64,000 bases of DNA, taken from the NCBI RefSeq assembly GCF_900114995.1, contig NZ_FOUX01000008.1, positions 178,927 to 242,926 on the forward strand. The letters are read 5' to 3'. The number at the start of each line of letters is the position of its first letter. The first letter of the stretch is position 1. The DNA is from Chitinophaga sp. YR627. GTDB taxonomy: Bacteria; Bacteroidota; Bacteroidia; Chitinophagales; Chitinophagaceae. The notes below the pieces were generated by a model, which saw only the letters and a list, made by a program, of their open reading frames with translations, was not told the origin of the DNA and ran no database searches. The translations under genes and the position numbers were made by a program. Below, one piece after another: positions 25,208 through 34,096 of the stretch.

Positions 25208-27223
25208 TTACCAAATCTTGATCCGCTTATTTTCCTCCAGGTACAGTTTCTCTCCAGGCTGTACATTAAAGGACGTATAAAAAGCCGCCATGTTCATCAA
25301 TGGGCCATTTACACGCCACATAGGAGGAGAATGAGGATCGTTATTTACCCAGAAGCGCAGGTATTCGTCTTTCATTTTCACGCGCCAGATCCTGGCGATC
25401 GAAAAGAAAAACCGCTGATCTGGTGTAAAGCCACCGATCCTTGTTGTGTCCTGACCTTGTTTGGTCATTTTAAAGGCATCGTAAGCTACGGCAACCCCGC
25501 TGATATCCGCTGTGTTCTCTCCTACGGTAAGCGCACCTTTTATATGCATGCTATCCAGTACGGTGAATGTACTGTACAGGTCAATCACCTGTTGTGTTTT
25601 GGCCTTAAATTTTTCATAGTCCTGCGGTGTCCACCAGCTCTTTACGTTACCGTTTTTATCAAACTGAGCGCCCTGGTCATCAAACGTATGCGTCATTTCG
25701 TGGCCGATCACCATACCGATGCCACCATAGTTTAGTGCGTCATCCGCATTATTGTCAAAGTAGGGAGGTTGTAGAATCCCGGCAGGGAAGACGATCTCGT
25801 TGGCGTAGGGATTATTATAAGCAGTAACTGTGGACGGTGTAGTGAACCATTCAGTTTTGTCAACCGGTTTTCCAAGTTTGGCCAGGTTGTATTGGAAATT
25901 GTTCGCCGCCGCAGATACCACATTTTCAAAATATTTATTCTTTACGATAGTCACATTGTTGTATTCGCGCCATTTATCAGGGTATCCGATCTTTTTAGTG
26001 ATGGCGAATAGTTTCTCCTTGGCCTTTTGTTTGGTGCTGTCACTCATCCAGTCCAGTTTGTCTACTCTGTTGGAGAATGCCTTTTGCAGGTTATTTACGA
26101 GCTCGAGCATCCGTGCCTTTGCCGACTCCGGAAAATATAACTTCGTATATAATTGCCCCAGGGCCTGACCGAGATAGGTATCTACCACACCTGACATCAC
26201 CTCACCACGTGTTTTTTGTACGGCTTGTCCGGTAAGGGCTTTGTTGTATTCAAAAGCTGAATTTACAAAGGGTTTGCTAAGGTAATCTGCATAATTACTG
26301 ATATAATTCGCTTTCAGGTATGTTTTCCAATCTCCGAGCGGGATGGTTTTGAATAGTGTGTTCAGTTTATCATAATAGCCTGTCTGAGCAACGTCCAGTG
26401 TATCCATGGTAGCACCCAGCTGTTGGAAGAAACTCGCCCAGCCGATATTGGGTTGCTGTTTATTTAAATCAGCCAGCGCCAGTTTATGGAAGTTACCTTT
26501 TACATCCCGCAGCTCTATATTGGTTTTGTGTGATGTTGCCAGCTGTTTTTGTATATCGTAAACCAATATGGCATTTTTCTGTGCCAATGCAGGATCGCTT
26601 CCGGTCAATGTAAAAAGATCTGTGAGGTACTTTTTATATGCTTGCTGAATAGCAACGGTAGCTGTGTCAGTCTTGAAGTAGTAATCTTTGTCAGGCATAC
26701 CAATACCCGTTTGATAAATATGCCCCATATTCATACTGCTGTTTTCCTGATCGGCCAGCACCTGAAAATCAATAAGCGATACATTTGACAATTTTGTTTC
26801 TGCCGCGATGAACGTCGTCATATCAGCAATACTGGAGATCGCATCGATCCTTTGCAGTCCGTTTTTGAGTGGTTCAAAACTACGCTGATCGATCATATTG
26901 GTGTCCATGCCGGCGGCAAAAAAATCACCGATCTTTTGTTCAAGGCTGCCAGCCGGATTATTACTTTTTGATACGCTGTCCAGGATGCCCTGTAACTTCA
27001 GACGCTGCTGATAGTTCATAAACCGGTATGCACCTACGCCCGACTGACTGGGTGGTATTTGTGCGGTATCATACCATTTTAAATTTACATAGTTATAAAA
27101 GTTATCGCCCGGATGGATAGTTGAGTCTATCCCTTCAATAGCAATGAAGGATTTCTCATCAGACTGTTGTTTACAGGCAACAAAAGAACCTAAGAAAAGC
27201 GATAATAAGAACCAGTTTTTCAT
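25208..27223 (-). CDS. M13-family (neprilysin-like) zinc metallopeptidase lipoprotein
   Basis: This 671-residue protein has a lipobox near residue 17 (LGSFVACKQQ), so it is probably a periplasmic lipoprotein. The zinc site is HEMTH near residue 506, with the third ligand Glu in GENTADISG about 60 residues later. The substrate-binding NNPYANEIVFPAGILQ and the family C-terminal Trp (RIKIW) are present. Length is normal for M13. It should degrade oligopeptides in the periplasm or at the surface. Confidence 0.92.
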   Translation of the reverse strand: MKNWFLLSLFLGSFVACKQQSDEKSFIAIEGIDSTIHPGDNFYNYVNLKWYDTAQIPPSQSGVGAYRFMNYQQRLKLQGILDSVSKSNNPAGSLEQKIGDFFAAGMDTNMIDQRSFEPLKNGLQRIDAISSIADMTTFIAAETKLSNVSLIDFQVLADQENSSMNMGHIYQTGIGMPDKDYYFKTDTATVAIQQAYKKYLTDLFTLTGSDPALAQKNAILVYDIQKQLATSHKTNIELRDVKGNFHKLALADLNKQQPNIGWASFFQQLGATMDTLDVAQTGYYDKLNTLFKTIPLGDWKTYLKANYISNYADYLSKPFVNSAFEYNKALTGQAVQKTRGEVMSGVVDTYLGQALGQLYTKLYFPESAKARMLELVNNLQKAFSNRVDKLDWMSDSTKQKAKEKLFAITKKIGYPDKWREYNNVTIVKNKYFENVVSAAANNFQYNLAKLGKPVDKTEWFTTPSTVTAYNNPYANEIVFPAGILQPPYFDNNADDALNYGGIGMVIGHEMTHTFDDQGAQFDKNGNVKSWWTPQDYEKFKAKTQQVIDLYSTFTVLDSMHIKGALTVGENTADISGVAVAYDAFKMTKQGQDTTRIGGFTPDQRFFFSIARIWRVKMKDEYLRFWVNNDPHSPPMWRVNGPLMNMAAFYTSFNVQPGEKLYLEENKRIKIW

Positions 27224-27444
27224 ATAGATTATATTAATGGCGAAATGATGTTGGATGATAGGTAAAGATATCGTTTCTATCTAAGAATTTGGCAAATACT
27301 CACACCTGAGCCGAGCTGCTGATCTGGTAATAACTGAGTACTGCACATCGTCATCTGCAGTTTAAAGCTTTGGAGCAATCTGAAAGCCTTAAACTTTCTG
27401 AGAGGGAGGTTAATTTTATACAATTAGCTTAGCCGGTAGACGGC

Positions 27445-27452
27445 TAAATTTG
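27445..27452 (+). promoter_or_regulatory. Promoter -7 element before epoxide hydrolase gene
   Basis: TAAATTTG fits TAnnTTTG and lies 21 bases before the ATG at 27474. A -33 TTTG is not evident. Confidence 0.4.
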
Positions 27453-27473
27453 TATAAACTAAAAATAACCCAG

Positions 27474-28607
27474 ATGACACCCTTTACAATAGCAATTCCA
27501 CAAGAAGTATTAAACGACCTCTCCGTAAGATTAAAACAGACACGCTGGACTGATGAACCAGAAAACGCTGGTTGGAGTTATGGCACCAATCTGGCTTATT
27601 TACGTGAACTGGTAGATCACTGGCAGTATAACTACGATTGGAGAACACAGGAAACCTATTTAAATAAATTCCCTCAGTTTAAAACTGAAATAGAGGGTAT
27701 CAACGTGCATTTTATATATGTTAAAGGGAAATCTAAAGATGCCAAACCACTGATTTTAACCCATGGCTGGCCGGACAGCTTCTACAGGTTTCATAAAATA
27801 ATTCCTATGCTTACTGATCCAGAAAGCTATGGCGGTAATGCAGACGAGGCTTTTGATGTTGTTATCCCCTCCATACCTGGGTTTGGTTTTTTAGGTGGTG
27901 TTCCGCAAAATAGTGATCAAACTGCCCGTTTATGGGCCAGGCTCATGACGGATGTACTGGGTTATCAAACATTCTTTGCTGCGGGAGGGGATATGGGGGC
28001 AACAATCAGCAAGTCACTGGCCAATCAGTATCCTTCACTGGTCTCTGCTATTCATATAACAGATGTTGGCTATCCAAACGGACAGGAAGACTGGTCAACG
28101 ATGTCGGCACCGGAACAGGAGTTTGGCGGCTTTATCCAGCAATGGTTTTTTACTGAAGGTGCCTTTAACCTTCTTCAGTCAACAAAGCCTCAAACATTGG
28201 GCTACGGCTTAAATGATTCTCCTGTGGGATTGGCATCCTGGATAATTGAAAAGTTCCATGGCTGGTCCGGGAAACCTGAAAATCTTAACGATCATTACAC
28301 AAAGGATGAACTGATCACCAATATCATGATATATTGGATTACGCAAACCATTAATACCTCCATCCGTACTTATGCAGAGGAAGGCAGGGCTACCTGGACA
28401 GGCGGACTTAAATCAGATATGAAGGTTGAAGTTCCTACAGGGGTATCCTTATTTCCAGGAGAAGCGCCTTTCCCAATAGAGTGGGCTAACAGGAAAGTGA
28501 ATGTGCAACGATTTAACATTATAGAAAAAGGTAGTCATTTTGCCGCGTTGAGTGTGCCAGCGCTATATGTAAAAGAATTAAGAGATTTCTTTTATAACAG
28601 ACCTTAA
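27474..28607 (+). CDS. Epoxide hydrolase (EHN-domain alpha/beta hydrolase)
   Basis: This 377-residue protein starts at the ATG at 27474. The N-terminal EHN region (LNDLSVRLKQTRWTDEPENA) is followed by the hydrolase fold with oxyanion motif HGWPDSF, the nucleophile Asp in GGDMGATISKSLA and the catalytic His in GSHFAALSVP. These enzymes hydrolyse epoxides to diols through an Asp ester intermediate. No signal peptide is seen, so it is cytoplasmic. It stands alone. Confidence 0.9.
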   Translation: MTPFTIAIPQEVLNDLSVRLKQTRWTDEPENAGWSYGTNLAYLRELVDHWQYNYDWRTQETYLNKFPQFKTEIEGINVHFIYVKGKSKDAKPLILTHGWPDSFYRFHKIIPMLTDPESYGGNADEAFDVVIPSIPGFGFLGGVPQNSDQTARLWARLMTDVLGYQTFFAAGGDMGATISKSLANQYPSLVSAIHITDVGYPNGQEDWSTMSAPEQEFGGFIQQWFFTEGAFNLLQSTKPQTLGYGLNDSPVGLASWIIEKFHGWSGKPENLNDHYTKDELITNIMIYWITQTINTSIRTYAEEGRATWTGGLKSDMKVEVPTGVSLFPGEAPFPIEWANRKVNVQRFNIIEKGSHFAALSVPALYVKELRDFFYNRP

Positions 28608-28726
28608 TAGTCATTCTTTGTTTTAAGCAGCAAGGACACACGCATCTGAAATTCGAACTTATCAGGTAATACTCTTTTTATGCTCTACATGTAAACCGCT
28701 ATCTTTAGGACAAAAATTATACTTTG

Positions 28727-29059
28727 ATGAATAACGCAAAACTTCCCGGCGATTTTAAGTATTTACCGGATATGTATGCTGATCAGTATTTTCCGGGGTT
28801 CCTCGTTGACAAGGTAAAAGAAGCAATTAAAGAAGCGGTTACATTTATTGAACAAGGAGAGCGTACCGGGGTTCAGATCCAGGACGCTTTTGACCAGATG
28901 ACCGTAAAAATTAATAATCTGGAAGACGAATTCTTTGAGAACGAGAGCGAGCTTGAAACTGCTGCAAGAGATTCTATAGGCGAGACTGTACAAAGAATAA
29001 TACAACATTTTGAGATCGATATAGATATCGAAGAGGCATTGAGGCAAAGAGAATGGTAG
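28727..29059 (+). CDS. DUF5713-like small protein
   Basis: This 110-residue protein, from the ATG at 28727, opens KLPGDFKYLPDMYADQYFPGFLVDK, the hallmark of the DUF5713 family, followed by a helical acidic part (INNLEDEFFENESELETAA). Function is unknown. It is the first gene in the window followed directly by a copy of the tRNA-Ser/terminator repeat module (29073-29156). Confidence 0.7.
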   Translation: MNNAKLPGDFKYLPDMYADQYFPGFLVDKVKEAIKEAVTFIEQGERTGVQIQDAFDQMTVKINNLEDEFFENESELETAARDSIGETVQRIIQHFEIDIDIEEALRQREW

Positions 29060-29072
29060 TGCTTCCTGACTC

Positions 29073-29156
29073 TACAGTCAAAATCATTTTAACCGGGACC
29101 GCACATCGGTCATACACGATAGAAAAAGCCTTCAGATTGTTCTGAAGGCTTTTTCT
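29073..29156 (+). repeat. tRNA-Ser/terminator repeat module, copy A
   Basis: It begins TACAGTCAAAATCATTT (29073-29089), identical over 17 bases to the copy at 36456, and ends in a 16-base-pair hairpin, AGAAAAAGCCTTCAGA (29121-29136) with TCTGAAGGCTTTTTCT (29141-29156). The spacer between is degenerate compared with the copy at 38531. The hairpin should end transcription of the DUF5713 gene. Confidence 0.7.
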
Positions 29157-29442
29157 ATTGCTGTGGACAATCACCATGGACCCTAAATTACCTTTGTTTA
29201 CCAGTCCCATCCATTCCTGTATGGCCAAAATCATATTCTGCATGTCAATGGGCATGAAATTCTTCTACGGGCTTTACGTACTGTTCGTTTGCCATTGAAC
29301 ATGGCATTTGCTGGTTAGGGCGAAGCACAACAATTAATTTTTAGACCGACATAGGGGTAAATGGTTCCAAAGCGGTTATAATTAGAAATTACCAATTTGA
29401 CCAGGTCACACGTTTTTAAAAATTGTAATGTGCTAACTTTTT
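29157..29442. other. Intergenic region, no supported gene
   Basis: A short frame on the minus strand (about 29165-29255) faintly resembles YCII/DGPF-type small proteins but is too short and overlaps the repeat module. Otherwise nothing is seen ahead of the sensor kinase gene. Confidence 0.4.
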
Positions 29443-30477
29443 ATGTGGAAACAATACCGGATGTTAGGCTTCATCATCTCACTGGGAATAGGCCTGGCCG
29501 CAGTGCCTATTAAATTGACCGGAAATGATGTTCATTCAGGCGGTCTGTATTTAGCGGTACGGACAATCAGATATACTTTCACTGCGGGATTGCTTGCCTT
29601 TTTTCTACATCTTTGGTTGCATCGACGATATGCTTTATTTCACAATAAAGTACGATATTTTGCCTACTTATTCAGTATCATATTTGTTGCCATAGCTATT
29701 TTCCTCGCTTCTATCTTACTCGATTTTGTTTTCAGTAAGTTATCAAAAAATTCCTCATTATCCGTTGCCATAGAAGACCTGAACTGGTACCTGATGATAT
29801 TAAGGTGCGTACTACTTAGCGCCGTACAGTTCCTTGTCGTATTTTATTTACAGCTATTGAGAGAAAGACAAAATCGTATTCTCGAATTAGAAAAGCTAAA
29901 GCAAGCGCAGTTGGAGGCTGACCTGTCCAATTTGAAGGAGCAGATGAGTCCTCACTTTTTGTTTAACACGTTAAATACTTTAATCTCAATAACACAGGAA
30001 CAACAAGTTAAAGATTACGTTGCTGATCTTGCCAGTGTATATAGATATATGCTGGTTCATAACAAGTTGCATGTTGTTTTAATAGAAAACGAATTAAATT
30101 TCATTAAGTCCTACCTGTACATTATCAAAACACGACTGGGAGATGCAATTGAAATAGACATTCACCTTGAAGAGAAATTAATGCAGACGCTGATACCACC
30201 ACTGACATTACAGCTTCTGCTGGAAAATGCTATTAAGCACAATGTAGCATCTGTTATCAAACCTTTGAGGATACAGATCTATAATGACTCATCGTTTATC
30301 ATTATTAGCAATAATCTTAATCCGATGAAATCACAGTATTATTCAACGGGAGTTGGACTAAATAATTTGCTAAACCGCTATCAGCTATTGTTTTCCAGAA
30401 ATTTAATAATTGAGAAAAGTTCAACAATGTTTATTGTAAAGTTGCCGATATATGAGAATTTTGATTATAGAGAATGA
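29443..30477 (+). CDS. LytS-type membrane sensor histidine kinase
   Basis: This 344-residue protein has four or five membrane helices in the first 145 residues, a short coiled linker and a His_kinase/HATPase module. The phosphorylated His is in MSPHFLFNTLNTLIS near residue 170, and ATP-binding features LQLLLENAIKHNV and GVGLNNLLNRYQLLF follow. It overlaps the following LytTR response regulator by 26 bases, showing translational coupling. No extracellular sensing domain is seen, so the signal may be in the membrane. Confidence 0.9.
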   Translation: MWKQYRMLGFIISLGIGLAAVPIKLTGNDVHSGGLYLAVRTIRYTFTAGLLAFFLHLWLHRRYALFHNKVRYFAYLFSIIFVAIAIFLASILLDFVFSKLSKNSSLSVAIEDLNWYLMILRCVLLSAVQFLVVFYLQLLRERQNRILELEKLKQAQLEADLSNLKEQMSPHFLFNTLNTLISITQEQQVKDYVADLASVYRYMLVHNKLHVVLIENELNFIKSYLYIIKTRLGDAIEIDIHLEEKLMQTLIPPLTLQLLLENAIKHNVASVIKPLRIQIYNDSSFIIISNNLNPMKSQYYSTGVGLNNLLNRYQLLFSRNLIIEKSSTMFIVKLPIYENFDYRE

Positions 30478-31216
30478 AATCAATACCGCGAGAGAGTTGA
30501 AAAGGATATTGGTTAATCTGGATCCATCAAATATTGTAATAGCAATCCTTGATTCTGTAGAAGAAAGTGTTAAGTTTTTGACAGAAAATAACTTGCCAGA
30601 CCTGATCTTTTCTGATATTCAACTGGCGGATGGAATGTGTTTCGACATCTTTAGAGAAGTCGCAGTCAAAACGCCTATCATTTTTTGCACTTCCTATGAT
30701 GAATATATGCTTGATGCCTTTAAAACAAATGCAGTCAGCTATTTATTAAAGCCGATTACCAGGGATTCGGTGGAAACGGCAATGGAGAAATATCAAATGC
30801 TGAAATCAGTTTTTGAATCAGTCGCGGCGACACTTACTATTGAAAAATTGAGTCAACAATTAAAAAACAATTACAAGAAATCTATACTTGTTGAACAACG
30901 GGAAAATATCATTCCTCTTCCCGTAAACGATATTGCTTATATTTATTTAGAAAATACGATAGTGCAAATCGGCACAGCAAAAAATCACCAGTATTTCATT
31001 TCTTCAACGCTTGATGAACTGGAGAGAATGCTTGATCCGGAGGTGTTCTATCGCGCTAATCGCCAATTTGTTATCAATAAGCTTGCTATTGTCAATGTAG
31101 AGAAGATTTTCCCCCGAAAGTTGCTTGCTAAACTTGTTGTGAAGACGCCCGAATCAATAGTCATCAGCAAAGCAAATGCATCAGATTTTCTCCGATGGTT
31201 GGAAGGCTCCCATTAA
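30452..31216 (+). CDS. LytTR-type response regulator
   Basis: This 254-residue protein has an N-terminal receiver domain with the acidic pocket EIN and the phosphorylatable Asp in DLIFSDIQLADG (about residue 54), the Lys in YLLKPITRDS, and a C-terminal LytTR DNA-binding domain (NDIAYIYLENTIVQI...FYRANRQFVINKLAIVNVEKIF). It pairs with the overlapping LytS-type kinase. No clear target operon follows, so the regulon is probably elsewhere. Confidence 0.92.
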   Translation: MRILIIENEINTARELKRILVNLDPSNIVIAILDSVEESVKFLTENNLPDLIFSDIQLADGMCFDIFREVAVKTPIIFCTSYDEYMLDAFKTNAVSYLLKPITRDSVETAMEKYQMLKSVFESVAATLTIEKLSQQLKNNYKKSILVEQRENIIPLPVNDIAYIYLENTIVQIGTAKNHQYFISSTLDELERMLDPEVFYRANRQFVINKLAIVNVEKIFPRKLLAKLVVKTPESIVISKANASDFLRWLEGSH

Positions 31217-31601
31217 TACAGTGATCATAAAAAACTGGGGATTACCTGGACTTTGATCATTACATGTTTCGCCATATCAGTAATAATAGGTGCAGTTATT
31301 TCCGCTACGTCCATCTTCTCAATGCCAGTCAATTCTTTATTGGCAAAACCACCCAATTGGTGAGGCTATTTAATGTACCCCTATTTGTTGTTCTAAGTGA
31401 AAAGAAAGTAGCAATGTGACGATTGGATGGCTCTTATCCTGAGCTGGAAAATATTATACCATAAACATTCAACCGTGTATACAATTTATCACTTCCTTTT
31501 TAAAGTGTGTCCGCCTTAACGGGTTATTTGCCTGCTTCTCGCTGATTGTCCCGTCAGCGTTTTGTGATTACTGCTTCATTTGTATCAGAAACGAATGTTA
31601 T
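31217..31601. other. Intergenic region with possible short coding remnant
   Basis: About 385 bases. On the minus strand a frame from about 31363 to the stop at 31225 reads LTGIEKMDVAEITAPIITDM, which looks like coding sequence but has no start and no recognised family. It may be the 3' end of a decayed gene. Nothing else is seen. Confidence 0.35.
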
Positions 31602-32435
31602 ATGGATTATTTGAAGCTCTTCGGACTTACACTAACGCTGGCGATAAAACTGGCAGTCTCTCCCGTTGCCGCCCAGAGTCTTCCGCTTCATCATGGTTAT
31701 GCGCACAATGATTATCATCACAAGCGACCTTTGTATGGAGCATTGGGAAATGGCTATACCTTTATCGAAGCAGATATTTACCTGTGGCGTAATCAACTGG
31801 TCGTGGCCCACGTAATACCACAATTACGCCTGCATAAAACGCTCGAGAATCTTTATCTGGCACCGCTACTCAATTGTATTAATGGAACTGATTGTAAAAA
31901 TATCATCCCTGATGCTCCGATAACGCTCATGATTGATATCAAGTCGGGTAGCGAGCGTACTTATCGGGCCCTGGATATATTATTGGGGAAATACCACGAA
32001 ATGCTTTCTGAATATCGTGACGGACAGGTGATTCAACGCCAGGTTACCATCGTCATCACCGGCCACAAGCCGATTGCATCTATAAAAGCACAGCGGAACC
32101 GTTTTGTTTTTATAGATGAGGATCTGATGCAGGTGAAGAATGATACACTGGCGGCCAACCTCTACCAAACGGCCAGCTGCAAATACGCACGTCTGTTGAA
32201 ATGGACAGGCCGGGGGGATTTTCCTGCAGATGAACGCCGTATACTTTGTGATTACGTGACGCAGGCGCATCGCTATGGCAAAAAGGTACGGCTGTGGGCC
32301 TCGCCGGAAAACCCAGTAGTGTGGACTGCGTTATTGGACTGTGGTGTAGACCTCATTAATACCGATCGGCTTACCGATTTAAAAGAATTTTTAAACGACC
32401 GTCAGGTGATTGCCAATGCAGTCCCGGGGTCTTAA
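31602..32435 (+). CDS. Secreted GDPD/PI-PLC-like phosphodiesterase
   Basis: This 277-residue protein has a signal peptide (about residues 1-25, ending VAAQ) and a TIM-barrel phosphodiesterase pattern. The opening HGYAHNDYHHKRPLYGAL and FIEADIYLWRNQLVVAH give the active-site His, Glu and Asp typical of glycerophosphodiester phosphodiesterases and PI-PLC-like proteins such as yeast AIM6. Later, MIDIKSG and VDLINTDRL fit the barrel. The substrate is probably a phosphodiester such as a phospholipid head group. A terminator follows at 32491-32517. Confidence 0.78.
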   Translation: MDYLKLFGLTLTLAIKLAVSPVAAQSLPLHHGYAHNDYHHKRPLYGALGNGYTFIEADIYLWRNQLVVAHVIPQLRLHKTLENLYLAPLLNCINGTDCKNIIPDAPITLMIDIKSGSERTYRALDILLGKYHEMLSEYRDGQVIQRQVTIVITGHKPIASIKAQRNRFVFIDEDLMQVKNDTLAANLYQTASCKYARLLKWTGRGDFPADERRILCDYVTQAHRYGKKVRLWASPENPVVWTALLDCGVDLINTDRLTDLKEFLNDRQVIANAVPGS

Positions 32436-32490
32436 CCTACAACTGTATGACAACCGGGATAGTAAAGAATAAGTCCTGCTATCCTCCTGT

Positions 32491-32522
32491 AAAAGCTCAC
32501 ACGAAGCGTGAGCTTTTACTTT
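32491..32522 (+). terminator. Hairpin terminator after GDPD-like gene
   Basis: AAAAGCTCAC (32491-32500) pairs with GTGAGCTTTT (32508-32517) across a seven-base loop and is followed by ACTTTC. The stem is perfect over ten base pairs. Confidence 0.8.
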
Positions 32523-32544
32523 CTTAATTGGATAAGAGGGGCCC

Positions 32545-32612
32545 ATAATCATTTTAGTTCAGAAATAGCTTCATCATCTTTTATGGAAAAGCCTTCAGGG
32601 TGATAAGGCTAT
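32545..32612 (+). repeat. tRNA-Ser/terminator repeat module, degenerate copy F
   Basis: ATAATCATTTTAGTT starting at 32545 continues as TAGCTTCATCATCT then ATGGAAAAGCCTTCAG and a decayed right arm TGATAAGGCT. It lines up base for base with the copy at 38541-38610, except that the hairpin's right arm is damaged. It follows the GDPD-like gene. Confidence 0.6.
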
Positions 32613-32710
32613 TGATTAATCTGCGGCCCGGGAAGGATGGTTTCCAATAAACAGTATGTAAAGATTTAAGGCAGAATGTATAATTTTACTATACCTATAC
32701 CCTAAACATA

Positions 32711-33892
32711 ATGACTCAAAAAAAACATTCCCGGCGGGTCTTTATAAGACAAATTAGCATGAGCCTTACGGCTTTATCATTTCCACTGACGACATTGGCT
32801 AAATATGGTGGCCTTGATACTACCATTTACAACTACGAAGAAGCATTAAAAAGGCCATTAGAAGTCAAAAAATTAGCGTTTTCATTTAACAACTCTAATC
32901 ATCCTTACACGAAAGCACTTCCAGATGGAAGGATCCAGGCACTTGTCAATCTTGAGGAACTTTTTATCGATGGTTATGGAGGCAAATATATTAAACTGCC
33001 AGATGAATTAAGTAAGCTTAAAAAACTGAAGAGATTGACTATTTATGGTGAGAACCTGGTTCAGATTCCCAATGTGGTCTGGAGTTTACAATCATTAACA
33101 GATTTAACACTGGAAATCAATAGTCTGAAAGAAGAGGATTTAAAATTATCATCGCTTCCGCAATTGGGGGATTTCGGAGTGAAGATACACAAGACTGAAA
33201 AATTACCTGGGGGGATTTTTGAAAACTCAAAACTTAAAAGGTTATTTATACAATCAGATGATGCAAAGGTCATACCCGATCAGTTCAATAAATTACCTGA
33301 TTTGACCTCTTTGACTTTGCATTGCCAGAACTTGATTGTTATTCCTGGCAGCATCGGGAGTTTGAAAAGGTTAGCAATATTTGATATCTACAATAAAACA
33401 GTTAAATCGCTGGATATTGATTGTGGACAGTTAGATAGCCTCAGAGACTTTAGATGGGGGCATTCATTAAATTTCCCAAACTCATTAACAGCGGCAAAGA
33501 ATTTACATAGATTGAATCTCGATGTAAGTTTCTTTGAGACAATTAATACTGATACGCTCCCTTTTAAAAATTTAGAAATACTTGATCTGTCATTTAGTAA
33601 GTTAAAGACGATACCTCCCTATTTTTCGACACTTCACTCTTTGAAAAGTATTTATCTGACCAACAATAATTTCGCGTCCATAGAATTTGATTTTAGCCAA
33701 CTGACTAATCTAACTGAATTAAGTTTTGGGGATTGTGAGAATTTTCAGAAGATTGACATGAATAAATTTATTACATCCTTAAAGACGATAACAAAGTTGG
33801 AGCGTTTGAAAACGCCATCATTATCAAAAGAACAAAGTATAATAAAGGATGGGTATCACTACAATTTTGATTGGTGGGAGCAGCGATATTAG
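32711..33892 (+). CDS. Tat-exported leucine-rich-repeat protein
   Basis: This 393-residue protein begins with a twin-arginine-type signal (HSRRVFIRQISMSL, then a hydrophobic stretch to about residue 30). From about residue 75 it carries about a dozen leucine-rich repeats of the pattern LKKLKRLTIYGENLVQIP and LHSLKSIYLTNNNFASIE. The C-terminus ends in YHYNFDWWEQRY. LRR proteins bind proteins or glycans; export through Tat would mean folding in the cytoplasm, which is unusual for an LRR protein. It is followed directly by a fragment of the tRNA-Ser/terminator module. Confidence 0.78.
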   Translation: MTQKKHSRRVFIRQISMSLTALSFPLTTLAKYGGLDTTIYNYEEALKRPLEVKKLAFSFNNSNHPYTKALPDGRIQALVNLEELFIDGYGGKYIKLPDELSKLKKLKRLTIYGENLVQIPNVVWSLQSLTDLTLEINSLKEEDLKLSSLPQLGDFGVKIHKTEKLPGGIFENSKLKRLFIQSDDAKVIPDQFNKLPDLTSLTLHCQNLIVIPGSIGSLKRLAIFDIYNKTVKSLDIDCGQLDSLRDFRWGHSLNFPNSLTAAKNLHRLNLDVSFFETINTDTLPFKNLEILDLSFSKLKTIPPYFSTLHSLKSIYLTNNNFASIEFDFSQLTNLTELSFGDCENFQKIDMNKFITSLKTITKLERLKTPSLSKEQSIIKDGYHYNFDWWEQRY

Positions 33893-33896
33893 ATAA

Positions 33897-33939
33897 AGGT
33901 TTTTAACTTTTTGTAGGCGACAGGGGACAAAGTTCGAAC
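33897..33939 (+). repeat. tRNA-Ser/terminator repeat module, 3' part (copy F')
   Basis: It reads AGGTTTTTAACTTTTTGTAGG, then CAGGGGACAAAGTTCGAAC ending at 33939. It matches the post-hairpin part of the copies at 36520 and 46995, including the extra ACAA relative to the true tRNA-Ser T-arm. The hairpin's left arm is missing. Confidence 0.6.
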
Positions 33940-34096
33940 GATATTGTGTCGGATTTTAAAGAAATCTATGAATTTATCATTCAACTTAAATTGTATCTCC
34001 CTTAAACATATCATGCTATTAGGGGCTTTATTAAGTAGGAGTCTGAAATGGCATCAGGAGAGTCCTGAGGAAATAAAAAACCTGTACCTTCCACGT

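Noticed and set aside
28974..29255. Minus-strand frame of 93 residues, faintly YCII-like
   Set aside because: It overlaps the DUF5713 gene and the repeat-module hairpin; only a short stretch looks family-like.
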